Counted from the first letter of the stretch, positions 1-9,751 are shown. The stretch is DNA of 64,000 nt from CAWIUB01 sp963839175 (GCA_963839175.1 CAWIUB010000010.1:1-64000), one strand, 5' to 3'. Made by a program: numbers and translations. The notes: a model not told the origin generated them from the letters alone.

Positions 1-423
1 CGTTGTGCCGACGTCGGCACAACGCCGATTGTGCCGACCTTTTGGTTGTGCCGACCTTGAGGCTGGATCGCCTGCGGGTTAAGGGATCCGCCGCCAGTAG
101 GTCGGCACAATCCCGTTGCTCGGCCTGATGTCTGCCATCGCCGAGCGAGAGATGCGGAGCCGGCGCCGCGACCGAGGACGAGAGTCGCGACGGACCGCGT
201 CGCGGGTTGCTTTGGCGTGTACACAGGCGAATTCGAGTCGACGGCGGCCCTCGCCACGCTCGGTTGCGCCGATCCAGGTCCATCCGGCAACTCGCGACCG
301 AAAGCCTGCAGACCCTTGTCGACGGGTCGTGATTGTGCCGACCTGCCGAGGCCGAACCCCTTGCAATACGACCGATTCGCACCGGAGGTCGGCACAATCG
401 CAAGGTCGGCACAATCGGCGATC
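1..423. repeat. Long direct repeat, copy A (iteron-rich, ~423 bp)
   Basis: This block recurs in the same orientation at 9330-9751 with one visible one-base indel (near 240), and may extend left beyond the window. It carries at least eight copies of the 11-mer TTGTGCCGACC or near versions in both orientations. Positions 3-22 are a perfect palindrome made of TTGTGCCGAC and its complement. Others start at 29, 46 and 333 (forward) and at 100, 387 and 404 (reverse). The similarity to copy B stops abruptly after 423. It contains no convincing gene. The ORFs across it are low-complexity and exist on both strands. It could be a non-autonomous mobile element or a protein-binding iteron array; its function is unknown. 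Confidence 0.85.
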
Positions 424-779
424 GGTGCTCCAGCGCCGTGCCACGTGCGCAGCTTTATGGCCAAGCGGATGCGTAATCAGCAACGAGGTTGCACAGCATG
501 CGGGACATCTACGCCAACAAGATCACTCCGCTCGTATGCCGACCACTGTGCCATTGGTGATCACCACACCGACCTCGACCACGGTGGGGGCCGACGCTAG
601 CGGCACACGCCGAGCAAGCGCAGTGCACCCACCGCGCCCGGCCGGACACCGCCGTATGCACTGACGACGCTCCGAACCCCTTCGTCTATCTGATCGGTCG
701 TGCCGTCCACAGCGACAACGCCATAGTGGTTCGCCGGCGATGCTGGTCCGCACGCTTACCGCGAAAGCCGTGCCGCCGA
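424..779. other. Gene-free stretch
   Basis: Between repeat copy A and the IS6-family element I see no ORF with family resemblance, no plausible ribosome-binding site followed by a gene, and no RNA gene. Confidence 0.5.
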
Positions 780-1590
780 GGCTCTGTTGCGTTGGCCGAC
801 CACCGCTCGCGTGGGGAGACTGATCGGGTGATCAATTCGAGGTCTGCCTCGTCCACACCGGCTGGCTACCGGTTCCCGCGTGAGGTGATCGCGGTGGCGG
901 TGCGCTGGTATCTGCGTTACGGCCTGTCCTATCGCGACGTGGAGGAGCTGCTGGCTGAGCGTGGTGTCGACGTCGACCACGTGACGATCTATCGCTGGGT
1001 GCAGACGTTCACGGCTGAGTTCATCGACGCCGCCCGCCCGGCCCGTCACGCAACGAGCGACCGGTGGTTCGTCGACGAGACCTACGTCAAGGTCGCCGGC
1101 CGCTGGACCTACCTCTACCGAGCGGTCGACCAGCACGGGCAGGTCATCGATGTGCTCGTCTGTCAGCGCCGAGATGGCGCCGCAGCACGGGGGTTCTTCA
1201 CCCGCGCGCTGCGCGTCGGGTCCGCTCCGGTCGAGGTCACCACTGACCGGGCACCGGTGTACCCGCGGGTCATCGACGAGCTCGTGCCGGCCGCACGGCA
1301 CGTCTTCGAGCAGTACGCCAACAACGTCGTGGAAGCCGACCATGGCCGGCTCAAAGCACGGCTGCGGCCGATGAGCGGCCTGAAGACGATCACCTCGCTG
1401 CGCACCCTCGCGGCTGGGCACGCCTTCGTGCAGAACCTGCGCCGCGGCCACTACCAACTCACCATCGACACTCCCGTCCACGACCGACTCCGAGTCGCCT
1501 TCGCCCAACTCGCACACAGCCTCTGACACCCAGGTGAACTTCACGACGAGCGACTCGCCGTCCCCTCCGATCGATCAACGCAACAGCGCC
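780..1590 (+). mobile_element. IS6-family insertion sequence
   Basis: The element is bounded by inverted repeats: GGCTCTGTTGCGTT at 780-793, and the complement of GGCGCTGTTGCGTT at 1577-1590 (13 of 14 matching). These resemble the terminal repeats of the IS6/IS26 group. The ~811-bp length and single transposase gene fit the family. The flanking 8-mers (gccgccga and cgtgtcgc) do not match, so no target-site duplication is visible. That suggests an old insertion or a cointegrate/deletion product. Confidence 0.8.
828..1526 (+). CDS. IS6-family transposase
   Basis: DDE transposase of the IS6 family, which moves its element by replicative transposition. After a short N-terminal segment comes the typical core: a helix-turn-helix part (YGLSYRDVEELLAERGV), then the catalytic residues in the contexts WFVDETYVKV (first Asp), TTDRAPVYP (second Asp) and VEADHGRLKAR (Glu). 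The C-terminus contains the conserved RTLAAGHAFVQNLRRGHY region. A GTG at 828 gives 232 residues, normal for the family. An upstream ATG at 726 lies outside the left inverted repeat, so it is unlikely to be the start. The gene appears intact. Confidence 0.88.
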   Translation: MINSRSASSTPAGYRFPREVIAVAVRWYLRYGLSYRDVEELLAERGVDVDHVTIYRWVQTFTAEFIDAARPARHATSDRWFVDETYVKVAGRWTYLYRAVDQHGQVIDVLVCQRRDGAAARGFFTRALRVGSAPVEVTTDRAPVYPRVIDELVPAARHVFEQYANNVVEADHGRLKARLRPMSGLKTITSLRTLAAGHAFVQNLRRGHYQLTIDTPVHDRLRVAFAQLAHSL

Positions 1591-1626
1591 CGTGTCGCCG
1601 GCGTCGCGCTTACGTCGAGCAGCGGA

Positions 1627-2622
1627 CTAGCCGACCGCTCCGCCAGCGGCGACAGGAGCGGCCGACGGGGCGCTCGGTGGAACGACGACACCGGGGTCGC
1701 TCCGGCCGCTGGGCGCGGCCTGCCCGCGCAGGCCCTTGTTCCACAGCTCCGAGGTCTGCCAGCCCCAGAACACGGCGAACAACGCGATGAGGGTGGCTTC
1801 GATCCAGATGATCCAGTGCGACCAGTTGAATACCAGCCCGACGATGCCCCAACCGATCGCGTCCGCGATCATCACTAGCGCGATAACCGCGTAGGGATTC
1901 CGCCAGGACAAGAATGTTGCCTTCACTTTGTCCGGAACGGGATGCGCCGCGACGGCCGGTTCCTTGTGGACCTTGTAGTTGATCGCGTCGAGGATGACGA
2001 CGGCCAAGAAGCACACGAACATGGTGATCGCGGCTGAGTAATGCGCTGTGTCCCGGAAGAAAGTGCGGAACCAGGCGAACGTCACGACTGCGTATCCCCA
2101 CACGACGAGTGTCAGGGCGTAGCCGACGAGGCAGAGCCGCGGCGGCCAGGTTCCGTGCTTGGCGCGCCCCACGATGGAGATGACCGCCAGGAATACGAAA
2201 CCTGCCGCCCCGACCGCGAGCAGCACAAACATGTTGTTGCTGATGTTCACGTCTCGGTTGTCCGCGGTGGTGAGAACGGAACCGCACGAGCCGGTGCCTG
2301 GTGTTGGCACGAGGGCGACGACGGGTGCGAACATTCCGGCGAGGTTCAGGAGAATGTCTTCGGCATCGGTGTTGCCCCTAAGGCAAATGAGGCAGGTGCC
2401 GACAGCGACCAGTGCGCCGATGAAAATGCCGTGGACGGGCGTGTAGTAGTAGGCGCTGATCGACGTTTGGAAGCACCCCGGAGCTTTGGATCGTTCGAAC
2501 CCGACCCCAATGAAGATGGCAAGCACGAATCCGATCATGGAAGCGCGCAGGTAGCGCCACGTCTTGATCGCGAATATCTGGTCGGTACCGTCTTGTCGCT
2601 CGAACTGCGTAGTCGTGGGCAT
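1627..2622 (-). CDS. Multi-pass membrane protein of unknown function
   Basis: A 331-residue protein with about eight hydrophobic segments, beginning near residue 28 (ASMIGFVLAIFIGVGF). It has loops containing SISAYYYTPVHG and GNTDAEDILLNLAG, and a proline/alanine-rich hydrophilic tail. The start at 2622 is chosen because GAGGGGA lies just upstream of that ATG; a longer in-frame extension to 2769 has no such site. It is a plasma-membrane protein by composition. I do not recognise a named family with confidence and assign no function. It sits alone between an IS6 element and an IS630 remnant. Confidence 0.75.
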   Translation of the reverse strand: MPTTTQFERQDGTDQIFAIKTWRYLRASMIGFVLAIFIGVGFERSKAPGCFQTSISAYYYTPVHGIFIGALVAVGTCLICLRGNTDAEDILLNLAGMFAPVVALVPTPGTGSCGSVLTTADNRDVNISNNMFVLLAVGAAGFVFLAVISIVGRAKHGTWPPRLCLVGYALTLVVWGYAVVTFAWFRTFFRDTAHYSAAITMFVCFLAVVILDAINYKVHKEPAVAAHPVPDKVKATFLSWRNPYAVIALVMIADAIGWGIVGLVFNWSHWIIWIEATLIALFAVFWGWQTSELWNKGLRGQAAPSGRSDPGVVVPPSAPSAAPVAAGGAVG

Positions 2623-2800
2623 GGGCGGTCCCCTCGGCGAGGTCTGACCTGACAATGGTTCCGTTTGTGCCCTTACCGGGGGGGAGGCGCGCAAGGACAC
2701 TAATCGCTTCTGCCGGGGCTGTTTGGCAAGCTCGGCTCTGGTAGCGGCTGGCGGGTCAGCACCGCTCAAGCGGCGATCGACACCAAGGACGCGTGACCCA

Positions 2801-3016
2801 GGCGTCGAAGGCCGGTTGATCGAGATCTACTTCTCGGTTGTCCAACGCAAACTGCTCACCCCGGATGACTTCACCAGCCTCGACCACCTCGCCGAAGGCC
2901 TCACCGCATTCGAGAGCCGCTACAACAAGGCCGCACGCCCATTCGACTGGCGCTTCGGCCGCAACGACCTTCACCAGCTCCTACAGCGGATCGCGGCATC
3001 ACCCCCAACGAACTAA
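2801..3016 (+). pseudogene. IS630-family transposase, C-terminal remnant
   Basis: About 72 codons match the C-terminal end of IS630-type transposases: IEIYFSVVQRK, then LTPDDFTSLDHLAEGL, then RYNKAARPFDWRF and LLQRI before the stop. The catalytic first two-thirds are absent and the upstream reading frame is unrelated. It is therefore a transposon stub, not a functional gene. Confidence 0.75.
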
Positions 3017-3132
3017 CGGGCGTGACCACTAGTATGGCTCGACGCGACAGTCGCCGATGAAAGATCGGCTAGCAGATCCGCTAGGAACGGACGACTTCCA
3101 GGCAGACCTGGTCCGCGAAACGAGGGATTGAC

Positions 3133-6000
3133 ATGTTTTCTGTCGACGCTCCCACACGAGGCCCGCACGAGCCAGAATCCGCTGGAGATCTTATCCGGGT
3201 CGTCCTTTCGGATCATGATTCCTGCGTCGTCGACCATCCGGTCCTGCTGGCAGACAAGCTTCCGGTCGGCAGCACGGTGACCGGCACCTGGCAGAACGAC
3301 TTCTGGACGGTCGCGGTGAGCGCACCGGACCAGTCGGTGGCCTTCTCCACGCATGCTGGCGAGCTCCTGCTGAACCTGCGGTTGCAAGGTGGCGGTCCGT
3401 GCCGCCTGACCGTCGAGACGTCACCGCACGTGCAGGTGTGGGGGCTGGGGCAGTGCTTCGCAAGCCCCGATACGCGGGTGGACTGGATCGGACACCGCCG
3501 TCAGGTGGACGTGCAGAACGTCTCCAACGAGTTCAAGCCGTACGGGCACGGTTTGCAGTCGTATGTGGCCGGCACCGAGGGATACATCCAGATCCCGATC
3601 CTGATGGTGGCCAGCGGACCGCAGCCGTTCGCCCTCGTGCTGGACTATGTGTATCGGGTGGAAGCCGACTTCACCACCAACCCGTGGTCTGTTGTGTTGG
3701 GTTCCGCGGTTGCCGGCAGCCCGACCTTCCCGATCCGGGTGTACGTGGTGGGCGGCGCGACGCCGCTGGAGGTGCGCCGCCGGGTGATGGACCTGCTGGG
3801 TCGCCCGCCGGTGCCGCCGCGCAAGGCATTCGGGTTGTGGGTGTCGGAGTTCGGGTTCGAGAACTGGAACGACGTGGACCGGGTTCTGCACGGGCAGCGG
3901 GCCGGGTCCTTCCCGATCGACGGCATCGTCTTGGATCTGTTCTGGTTCGGTGGCATCGCACAGCAGGGCGTGGACCACAGCGAGATGGGCCGGCTCGGCT
4001 GGGACATCACCGACACCCCGGCTGTCGACGATCCGTTCTTCCCGGACCCGCAGGGAAAGCTGGCCGACTATGCCAACAAGCACGTGGGGTTCGCCCTGAT
4101 CGAGGAGTCCTACGTGAACACCAGCACGTCGACATTCACCGAGATCCAGCAGAACGTGTCGAATGCGTTCGTCCGGGACGGGTCCAGCGTGCTCAAGTTT
4201 CACGGCGTCTGGTTGGGTGACGAGGCGGCGATGCTGGACTGGACCAATCCGCAGGTCGGAGAGTGGATCCACGCCAACCGCCGCAAGCCGTTCATGGTCG
4301 ACTACGGGGTGAACGTGCATTGGACGGATCTCGGCGAGCCGGAACTGTTCGGGCCGGCCGCGACGTATCAGGGGTTGGACCTGGACGGCAACGCGGTGCC
4401 CGGCACCGGTCATGCTGATGTGGCCAACGTCTACAACCTGCAGTGGCACCGGTCGATCGACCGGGGATACCAACAGTCCAGCCCGCAGCGGCGCAGACTG
4501 CTGCTATCCCGGTCGGGCAGTGCCGGAATCCAGCGCTACGGCGCGGCGATCTGGTCCGGGGACACCGGCAGCAGGATGGAAGTGCTGATCGCGCACCTGC
4601 ACGCGCAGGCCCACATGTCCTGCTCGGGCATCGACTATTACGGTGTCGATGTCGGTGGCTTCCGACGCGAGCACGTGCTGGCCGGGCACCTCGATGAGCT
4701 GTACACGCAATGGTTCGCCAACAGCGCCTGGTTCGACGTCCCACTGCGCCCCCACGTCGACAACAGCCCGTTCTACGAGAACCGAGCCGAGGGGACGCTG
4801 GACAGCCCGCAGCGATACCGGGTGGCCCCCTACGAGGTGGGACACCTGCCGAGCAACCTGGAGAACCTGCGGACGCGGTACCGGCTGATCCCCTACTACT
4901 ATTCGCTGGCCCATCAGGCCGCCGCGACCGGCACTCCGATCTTCCCGCCCCCGGGCATCGTCTACCCCGACCCGGACCTGATCGGCATCGCGCACCAGAA
5001 GCTGATCGGGCAGAGCCTCATGGTTGCCGTGGTCGCCGGTCATGGCGAATACGCCCGGCGGGTCTACCTGCCCGCCGGCGTCTGGTACGACTTCTACAGC
5101 GGGCAAAGGTACGTAAGCTCCGGCCAGTGGTTCTCCTTCACCCCCGAATACCGCAACGGGCTGTTCCGGCTGCCCGCCTTCGCGCGGGCAGGCGCGATCA
5201 TCCCGATGATGCACGTGGATGCCGACACCCTCGACTCGGCGGGCAACCGTACCGACGGCAGCAGGTTCGAAGACCTCATCCTGCGCGTGTTCGACGACGA
5301 ACAGTCCCCGAGCACGTTCACGGTCTTCGAAGACGACGGGACGACCCGAGCAGGACCGTCCCGAGAAATCCACGTCGCCGCCCGCCGCGACGGTCAGCAC
5401 ATCCTGGTGACCGTGGACGGCGCAAACACCGTGCCCGGTCTGGCGGACGTACGACCACTCGTGGTGGAGATCGTCTCGACGGTGACGGTATCCGCCGCGA
5501 CCGTGAACGATCTCGGCTTGCCGCAGCTGCCCGTCCTGTCGCGCACCCAGCGAGGCTGGACAACCGTCGACAGCCGGACCGTCCGAGCATGCGTGCCCGA
5601 CGCAGCCGTCTCGCAGCCGCATACCTTCGCGTTCCAGATCTCCGGTCAGGCCCCGACCACCGCCTCCCTGCTGCTGGTCTGTGACCGTGCCTTCACCGAC
5701 CCGGGAGAGGATGTCTACGCCAGATTCATCCAGCCCTTCCACACCACCCACTGGCCGGTCACCGAACTGAAGCTGGACCCGTCCCTGACCTATCCCTACA
5801 TGTATCCACAGCCACCCGACGAACAGCGCAACTGCCCGATGTGGACCTACTATCTCGACGATGTCTTCCCCGACCAGGAAATTCGCCTCGTCTTCGAAAA
5901 GCGCCGCGGCGGCACCGTGGTGTACTCCAACCCGCTGCAGTACTACCGCTCCTCGGGTCCCGGCGGCTACGTCGGAGAACTCCGCGGAACCCTGTACTGA
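3133..6000 (+). CDS. Glycoside hydrolase family 31 (alpha-glucosidase/alpha-xylosidase type)
   Basis: A 955-residue GH31 enzyme expected to hydrolyse alpha-linked glucosides or xylosides with retention of configuration. The N-terminal beta-sandwich (residues ~1-230) leads into the TIM barrel, whose signature is FGLWVSEFGFENW. The catalytic nucleophile lies in HWTDLGEP (Asp399) and the acid/base in IWSGDTGSR (Asp477), both conserved. C-terminal beta domains follow, and the last ~200 residues are not recognised. No signal peptide is visible, so it probably works on imported oligosaccharides in the cytoplasm. The ATG follows a GAGGGA site. It stands alone, without sugar transporters, between mobile-element debris. 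Substrate cannot be decided from sequence alone. Confidence 0.9.
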   Translation: MFSVDAPTRGPHEPESAGDLIRVVLSDHDSCVVDHPVLLADKLPVGSTVTGTWQNDFWTVAVSAPDQSVAFSTHAGELLLNLRLQGGGPCRLTVETSPHVQVWGLGQCFASPDTRVDWIGHRRQVDVQNVSNEFKPYGHGLQSYVAGTEGYIQIPILMVASGPQPFALVLDYVYRVEADFTTNPWSVVLGSAVAGSPTFPIRVYVVGGATPLEVRRRVMDLLGRPPVPPRKAFGLWVSEFGFENWNDVDRVLHGQRAGSFPIDGIVLDLFWFGGIAQQGVDHSEMGRLGWDITDTPAVDDPFFPDPQGKLADYANKHVGFALIEESYVNTSTSTFTEIQQNVSNAFVRDGSSVLKFHGVWLGDEAAMLDWTNPQVGEWIHANRRKPFMVDYGVNVHWTDLGEPELFGPAATYQGLDLDGNAVPGTGHADVANVYNLQWHRSIDRGYQQSSPQRRRLLLSRSGSAGIQRYGAAIWSGDTGSRMEVLIAHLHAQAHMSCSGIDYYGVDVGGFRREHVLAGHLDELYTQWFANSAWFDVPLRPHVDNSPFYENRAEGTLDSPQRYRVAPYEVGHLPSNLENLRTRYRLIPYYYSLAHQAAATGTPIFPPPGIVYPDPDLIGIAHQKLIGQSLMVAVVAGHGEYARRVYLPAGVWYDFYSGQRYVSSGQWFSFTPEYRNGLFRLPAFARAGAIIPMMHVDADTLDSAGNRTDGSRFEDLILRVFDDEQSPSTFTVFEDDGTTRAGPSREIHVAARRDGQHILVTVDGANTVPGLADVRPLVVEIVSTVTVSAATVNDLGLPQLPVLSRTQRGWTTVDSRTVRACVPDAAVSQPHTFAFQISGQAPTTASLLLVCDRAFTDPGEDVYARFIQPFHTTHWPVTELKLDPSLTYPYMYPQPPDEQRNCPMWTYYLDDVFPDQEIRLVFEKRRGGTVVYSNPLQYYRSSGPGGYVGELRGTLY

Positions 6001-6255
6001 TCGGCTCCCGCGGAGCTTTCCCCGACTGCACCGAATGCTGCTGCACCGCCGACGCCGGCACTCACCTGAGCCAGTGTTCCCCGCAGGTTCGCCAGACCAA
6101 GGGCACGATGACACCCGAAAAGCCGGGCACCCCGGCCTTGGAGTCCAAAACGTCTGCAGTTCGCTGATCCAGGACCCTGTGGGTGCCGAGAAGCCATCGG
6201 TGACCGCCGACCTGGGCCTTCCGTTGCGCGCCGCTGCCGCCGCGAGGATGACGTC

Positions 6256-7329
6256 ATGGCGCTTCGGTTCCTCTACCTGTTCGTCATCCGCGTCACCCAG
6301 CTGGTCCGCCTGTGGTGGCGGGGCCATGACGAGCTGGCGATCGAGGTGGTCATGCTGCGCCACGAGGTCTCGGTCCTGCGCCGCCAGGTGACCCGCCCAG
6401 CACTCCAACCGGCCGACCGGGCGCTGCTTGCCGGACTGGCCCGACTGCTCCCCCGCCAGCGTCTCGGACGCTTCTTCGTCCAGCCCGACACCCTGCTCCG
6501 CTGGCACCGAGAGCTCGTCCGCCGCCGCTGGACGTATCCGCACCGACACCCGGGGCGGCCACGGGTCCGCGCCGGCACCGTCGCCTTGGTCCTGCGATTG
6601 GGGAAGGAGAACCCGACGTGGGGCTACCGAAGGATCCACGGCGAGCTCGCGACCATGGGCGTCCGGGTCGGCGCCTCGACGGTGTGCTCGATTCTCAACC
6701 GTCACGGGCTCGACCCGGCACCCCGACGCTCGGGACCGAGCTGGGCGGAGTTCCTCCGTGCCCAGGCGAAGGGCATCGTGGCGTGCGACTTCTTCAGCGT
6801 CGACACCGTGTTGCTCCGCCGCCTCTATGTGCTCGTATTCATCGAGCTGGACACCCGGCTCCTCTATGTGACCGGCGTCACGGCCAAGCCGCTGTACGCC
6901 TGGGTCACCCAGCAGGCCAGGAACCTCTGCTTTGAGCTCTCCGAGCGGGCGACGCCGGTCAAGTTCCTGATCCGGGATCGTGACGCCAAGTTTCCCAGGG
7001 CCTTCGACGAAGTCTTTCGAGCCGACGGCATCCGAATCGTCAAGACCCCCACCCGGGCTCCTCGGGCCAACGCCATCTGCGAGCGGGTGATCGGCACCCT
7101 CCGCCGCGAATGCCTCGACAGGGTGCTCATCCTCGGTCGACGTCACCTCGAGGCCGTCCTCGCCGAGTACGTCGACCACTACAACACTCATCGCCCTCAC
7201 CGCTCGCTGAGCCAGCGAGCGCCACGACACACCGGCGACGCAGCCCGCGCCACGTCAATCGACGCATCGCCGCTCCGGCGCACCGATCTCCTCGGCGGGC
7301 TCATCCACGAGTACCGCCTGGTTGCGTGA
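6256..7329 (+). CDS. Integrase-core (rve) DDE transposase
   Basis: A 357-residue transposase with an N-terminal arginine-rich HTH region (residues ~15-100), a middle segment NPTWGYRRIHGELATMG typical of IS3-like/integrase-core proteins, and an rve catalytic core. The three acidic residues lie in ACDFFSVDT, FLIRDRDAKF and NAICERVIGTLRREC. The tail HYNTHRPHRSLSQRAP is characteristic. Start ATG with GAGGA about nine bases upstream. The gene looks intact. Immediately after its stop comes an RDD gene lacking its 5' end, so the element probably landed in that gene. I could not define terminal inverted repeats. Confidence 0.85.
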   Translation: MALRFLYLFVIRVTQLVRLWWRGHDELAIEVVMLRHEVSVLRRQVTRPALQPADRALLAGLARLLPRQRLGRFFVQPDTLLRWHRELVRRRWTYPHRHPGRPRVRAGTVALVLRLGKENPTWGYRRIHGELATMGVRVGASTVCSILNRHGLDPAPRRSGPSWAEFLRAQAKGIVACDFFSVDTVLLRRLYVLVFIELDTRLLYVTGVTAKPLYAWVTQQARNLCFELSERATPVKFLIRDRDAKFPRAFDEVFRADGIRIVKTPTRAPRANAICERVIGTLRRECLDRVLILGRRHLEAVLAEYVDHYNTHRPHRSLSQRAPRHTGDAARATSIDASPLRRTDLLGGLIHEYRLVA

Positions 7330-7600
7330 GCTGGTCGGACTGGTTCTCGGCACCCACACGTTCCACTGGCCGCAGAATATCGGCTGGAGCATCCCGGTCC
7401 TCTATTTCGTCCTGATGACGGGCTACTTGGCGCTGTGCTGGTGTGGTACGGGGCGAACGTACGGCGGCGCGTTGCTCGGCGTGCGGGTTGTCAATCACCG
7501 AGGTGCGCGGATGCGGGTTCCGGGTGCGATCCTGCGCGCCATCCAGTGCGTGGTGTCAGATCCCCTGTGGTTTGCGTCTGACTTCGCGATAGAGATCGGC
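7325..7600 (+). pseudogene. RDD-family membrane protein, 5'-truncated fragment
   Basis: The reading frame directly after the transposase encodes a hydrophobic segment (WSIPVLYFVLMTGYLAL), then RTYGGALLGVRVVNHRGARM and PGAILRAIQCVV. This is the pattern of the second half of RDD-domain proteins, small integral membrane proteins of largely unknown role. The first membrane helix, with the Arg-Asp-Asp region, is missing. The frame runs on past ~7600 into unrelated sequence. Confidence 0.6.
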
Positions 7601-7655
7601 GTGTCTATCAGACAACATCCGGGGGGTTCTCCGACCGTTCTCGGAGGATCCGATC

Positions 7656-7790
7656 ATCACCGCACTCGAGGGTGGGACCGACCGTGCCGGCAGGCGTGCG
7701 AAGCGGTTGCTGTCACCGTCGCAGAAGTACGAGATCTGGTTGCGGCTGGTCCGTCAGCAGGTGACCATCGCCGAGGCCAGGGTCGACCAC
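7656..7790 (+). pseudogene. Transposase N-terminal fragment
   Basis: One frame reads KRLLSPSQKYEIWLRLVRQ followed by VTIAEA, the opening helix-turn-helix of an actinobacterial two-frame transposase. Similarity ends after about 45 codons, where a relaxase fragment begins in another frame. No partner ORF is present. Confidence 0.5.
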
Positions 7791-7800
7791 AGATCAACGC

Positions 7801-8328
7801 CCGCGTGCAGGCGAAGGCCGCTGGCTCGGGCTGCACACGGTCGGGGTCCGGGACTCGCTGGACGCGATCAACGGCATCGGGCACGCCGCCGTGGTCACCG
7901 ATCCGCAGTTCCGTACCGCGCTGGGCGGGCACGGCTTCACCCTGAACGAGGACGGCGAGATCACGCAGCTGGCCGAGTATGTCGGCCCTGTCAGCGCCCG
8001 CGCCGCGCAGATCGCACAGCACATCGACCGCTACGAAGCGGACTGGCAGGCCGCCAACCCGGATCGGCAGCCGGGGCCGGCGCTGCGCCGCGCATGGGAT
8101 GCCCGCGCCTGGGCCGAGGATCGGCCGGACAAGGTCATCCCCGCATCCGGAGAGGCGCTGCGGCAACGCTGGCTGCACGAACTGCGGGATCTCGACTACC
8201 GCGACCCGCACCGGCAGCCTGACATGCGGGTGCCGGTCGCGCAACGAGTGACCCGCTGGATCCCCGGTGAACGTCAGCGACAGCCCACCCGAGCAGCCAC
8301 CCGAGCAGCCACCCGAGCAGCCACCTGA
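7801..8328 (+). pseudogene. MobF/TrwC-type conjugative relaxase, C-terminal fragment
   Basis: The frame from about 7801 reads RWLGLHTVGVRDSLDAINGI, then AAVVTDPQFRTALGGHGFTL, RAAQIAQHIDRYEADW, LRRAWDARAWAEDRPDKV and LHELRDLDYRD. This resembles the distal part of actinobacterial MobF relaxases (TrwC family), which nick and carry plasmid or integrative-element DNA in conjugation. The catalytic relaxase and helicase parts are absent. It ends in an Arg-Ala-Ala-Thr repeat. It marks this zone as the remains of a conjugative element. Confidence 0.6.
8287..8322 (+). repeat. Three tandem copies of a 12-bp unit
   Basis: ACCCGAGCAGCC is repeated three times without gaps at the 3' end of the relaxase fragment, encoding Thr-Arg-Ala-Ala units. 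It looks like a simple slippage repeat. Confidence 0.85.
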
Positions 8329-8424
8329 CGGCATGACAGGCCGGCCCGCCAGCTAGCTGCTGCAGGCTGGCTGGTGAGCCGTTTACGAAGATCCTCACCC
8401 GAGCCGAGTTGATTGCCCGCCTTC

Positions 8425-8589
8425 GGCGACGACCGCACCACGCTGCTGATACGACACCGACACGGTGCCGGTGCCGCACGCCCCGGCGCCGAGTGCCACA
8501 CCGTCGAGAACGGCAAGATCAGCCATATTACGATCATCTTCGACCGGCAGCCGTTCACTGAGGCGCGCGCAGCAGCCGGCGCCGGCTGA
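8425..8589 (+). pseudogene. SnoaL/NTF2-like fold fragment
   Basis: A 54-codon stretch ending at TGA reads ECHTVENGKISHITIIFDRQ followed by PFTEARAAAG. The final beta-strands of SnoaL-like small proteins look like this. The N-terminal helices are missing and no start codon with a ribosome-binding site exists, so it is a remnant. Confidence 0.4.
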
Positions 8590-9329
8590 GTCGGCACGCT
8601 GTGCCCCACAGTGCAGTCGTCCCGTGCGGGATCCCTCTCAAGCATGCGCGAGAGGGACAACCGAGACGAGCGCCGGCCGCTCAGAACGGTCATCCACGTC
8701 CGGGCGCGAACGCGTCCGGCATCGCGACCTCGTAGCGAAGGCCCGAATCGCCGCGCAGCTTGACCGGATCATGGGCCAGCAGTCGCCGCGCTCGCCGATC
8801 ATCGCCGACTCCTCGTCGTCAATGTCGTCCGAGAAGGCAGGGTGCGGCGGGCGCAGCCGATACGGAAACGGCGCCGTCGCGGGAACGTACCCGATCCGCT
8901 GCCCCGGCGGGCGGCGCCGTCTGCCATGCTGGCGGACCAAAGCGCGGGCATGACGCCCGAAGGTCTTGTCACCTGCCTGCTCGCCTCCGCGGCCGCCGGC
9001 ACTGTGCTCGACGCGAGCGGCCTCGCTCTTTTGTACCGCCAAACCTCGCCTGCCGCCGTCCCCGGGAGCAAGATCATGCCGTCACGGCGGGGCCACGTTA
9101 AGTTGACACCGCCACACCGCCGGCGTGACAGAACGCTCCTTCCGTTCGCTCAATCGGTCAACGCTGCCCACGTCGCCTGAGCTTCGACGGTCACCCCATC
9201 TGTGGCGCCGGGCGCGGTCCCGTGTGTCCCGCGATGTCGTCCCCGGTAGGCGAGACAGCCGGAATCACGGCGCACATAACGACGTCGGCGCCCGGGTCGA
9301 ACCCTGTCAACAAAGCGCGCTATATTCGG
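8590..9329. other. Gene-free stretch
   Basis: About 740 bases upstream of repeat copy B. ORFs exist on both strands but are arginine-rich, overlap one another and show no domain resemblance. I see no promoter, RNA or repeat that I could defend. Confidence 0.5.
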
Positions 9330-9751
9330 CGTTGTGCCGACGTCGGCACAACGCCGATTGTGCCGACCTTTTGGTTGTGCCGACCTTGAGGCTGGATCGC
9401 CTGCGGGTTAAGGGATCCGCCGCCAGTAGGTCGGCACAATCCCGTTGCTCGGCCTGATGTCTGCCATCGCCGAGCGAGAGATGCGGAGCCGGCGCCGCGA
9501 CCGAGGACGAGAGTCGCGACGGACCGCGTCGCGGGTTGCTTTGGCGTGTACACAGGCGAATTCGAGTCACGGCGGCCCTCGCCACGCTCGGTTGCGCCGA
9601 TCCAGGTCCATCCGGCAACTCGCGACCGAAAGCCTGCAGACCCTTGTCGACGGGTCGTGATTGTGCCGACCTGCCGAGGCCGAACCCCTTGCAATACGAC
9701 CGATTCGCACCGGAGGTCGGCACAATCGCAAGGTCGGCACAATCGGCGATC
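9330..9751. repeat. Long direct repeat, copy B
   Basis: Near-identical to 1-423 in the same orientation, missing one G near 9568. All TTGTGCCGACC-type iterons and the opening palindrome are retained. Left of it lies tatattcgg; to the right, similarity stops after ggcgatc. The two copies bracket a ~9.3-kb segment rich in mobile-element debris. Confidence 0.9.

Noticed and set aside
1..423. CRISPR array from the repeated TTGTGCCGACC motif
   Set aside because: The units are short, irregularly spaced and occur in both orientations, and no cas gene is nearby.
4504..7230. 908-codon minus-strand ORF
   Set aside because: It is antisense to the GH31 and transposase genes, lacks any domain pattern and is explained by high GC content.
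8638..9042. 134-codon minus-strand ORF
   Set aside because: No recognised domain, overlaps ORFs in four other frames and lacks a ribosome-binding site; treated as non-coding.
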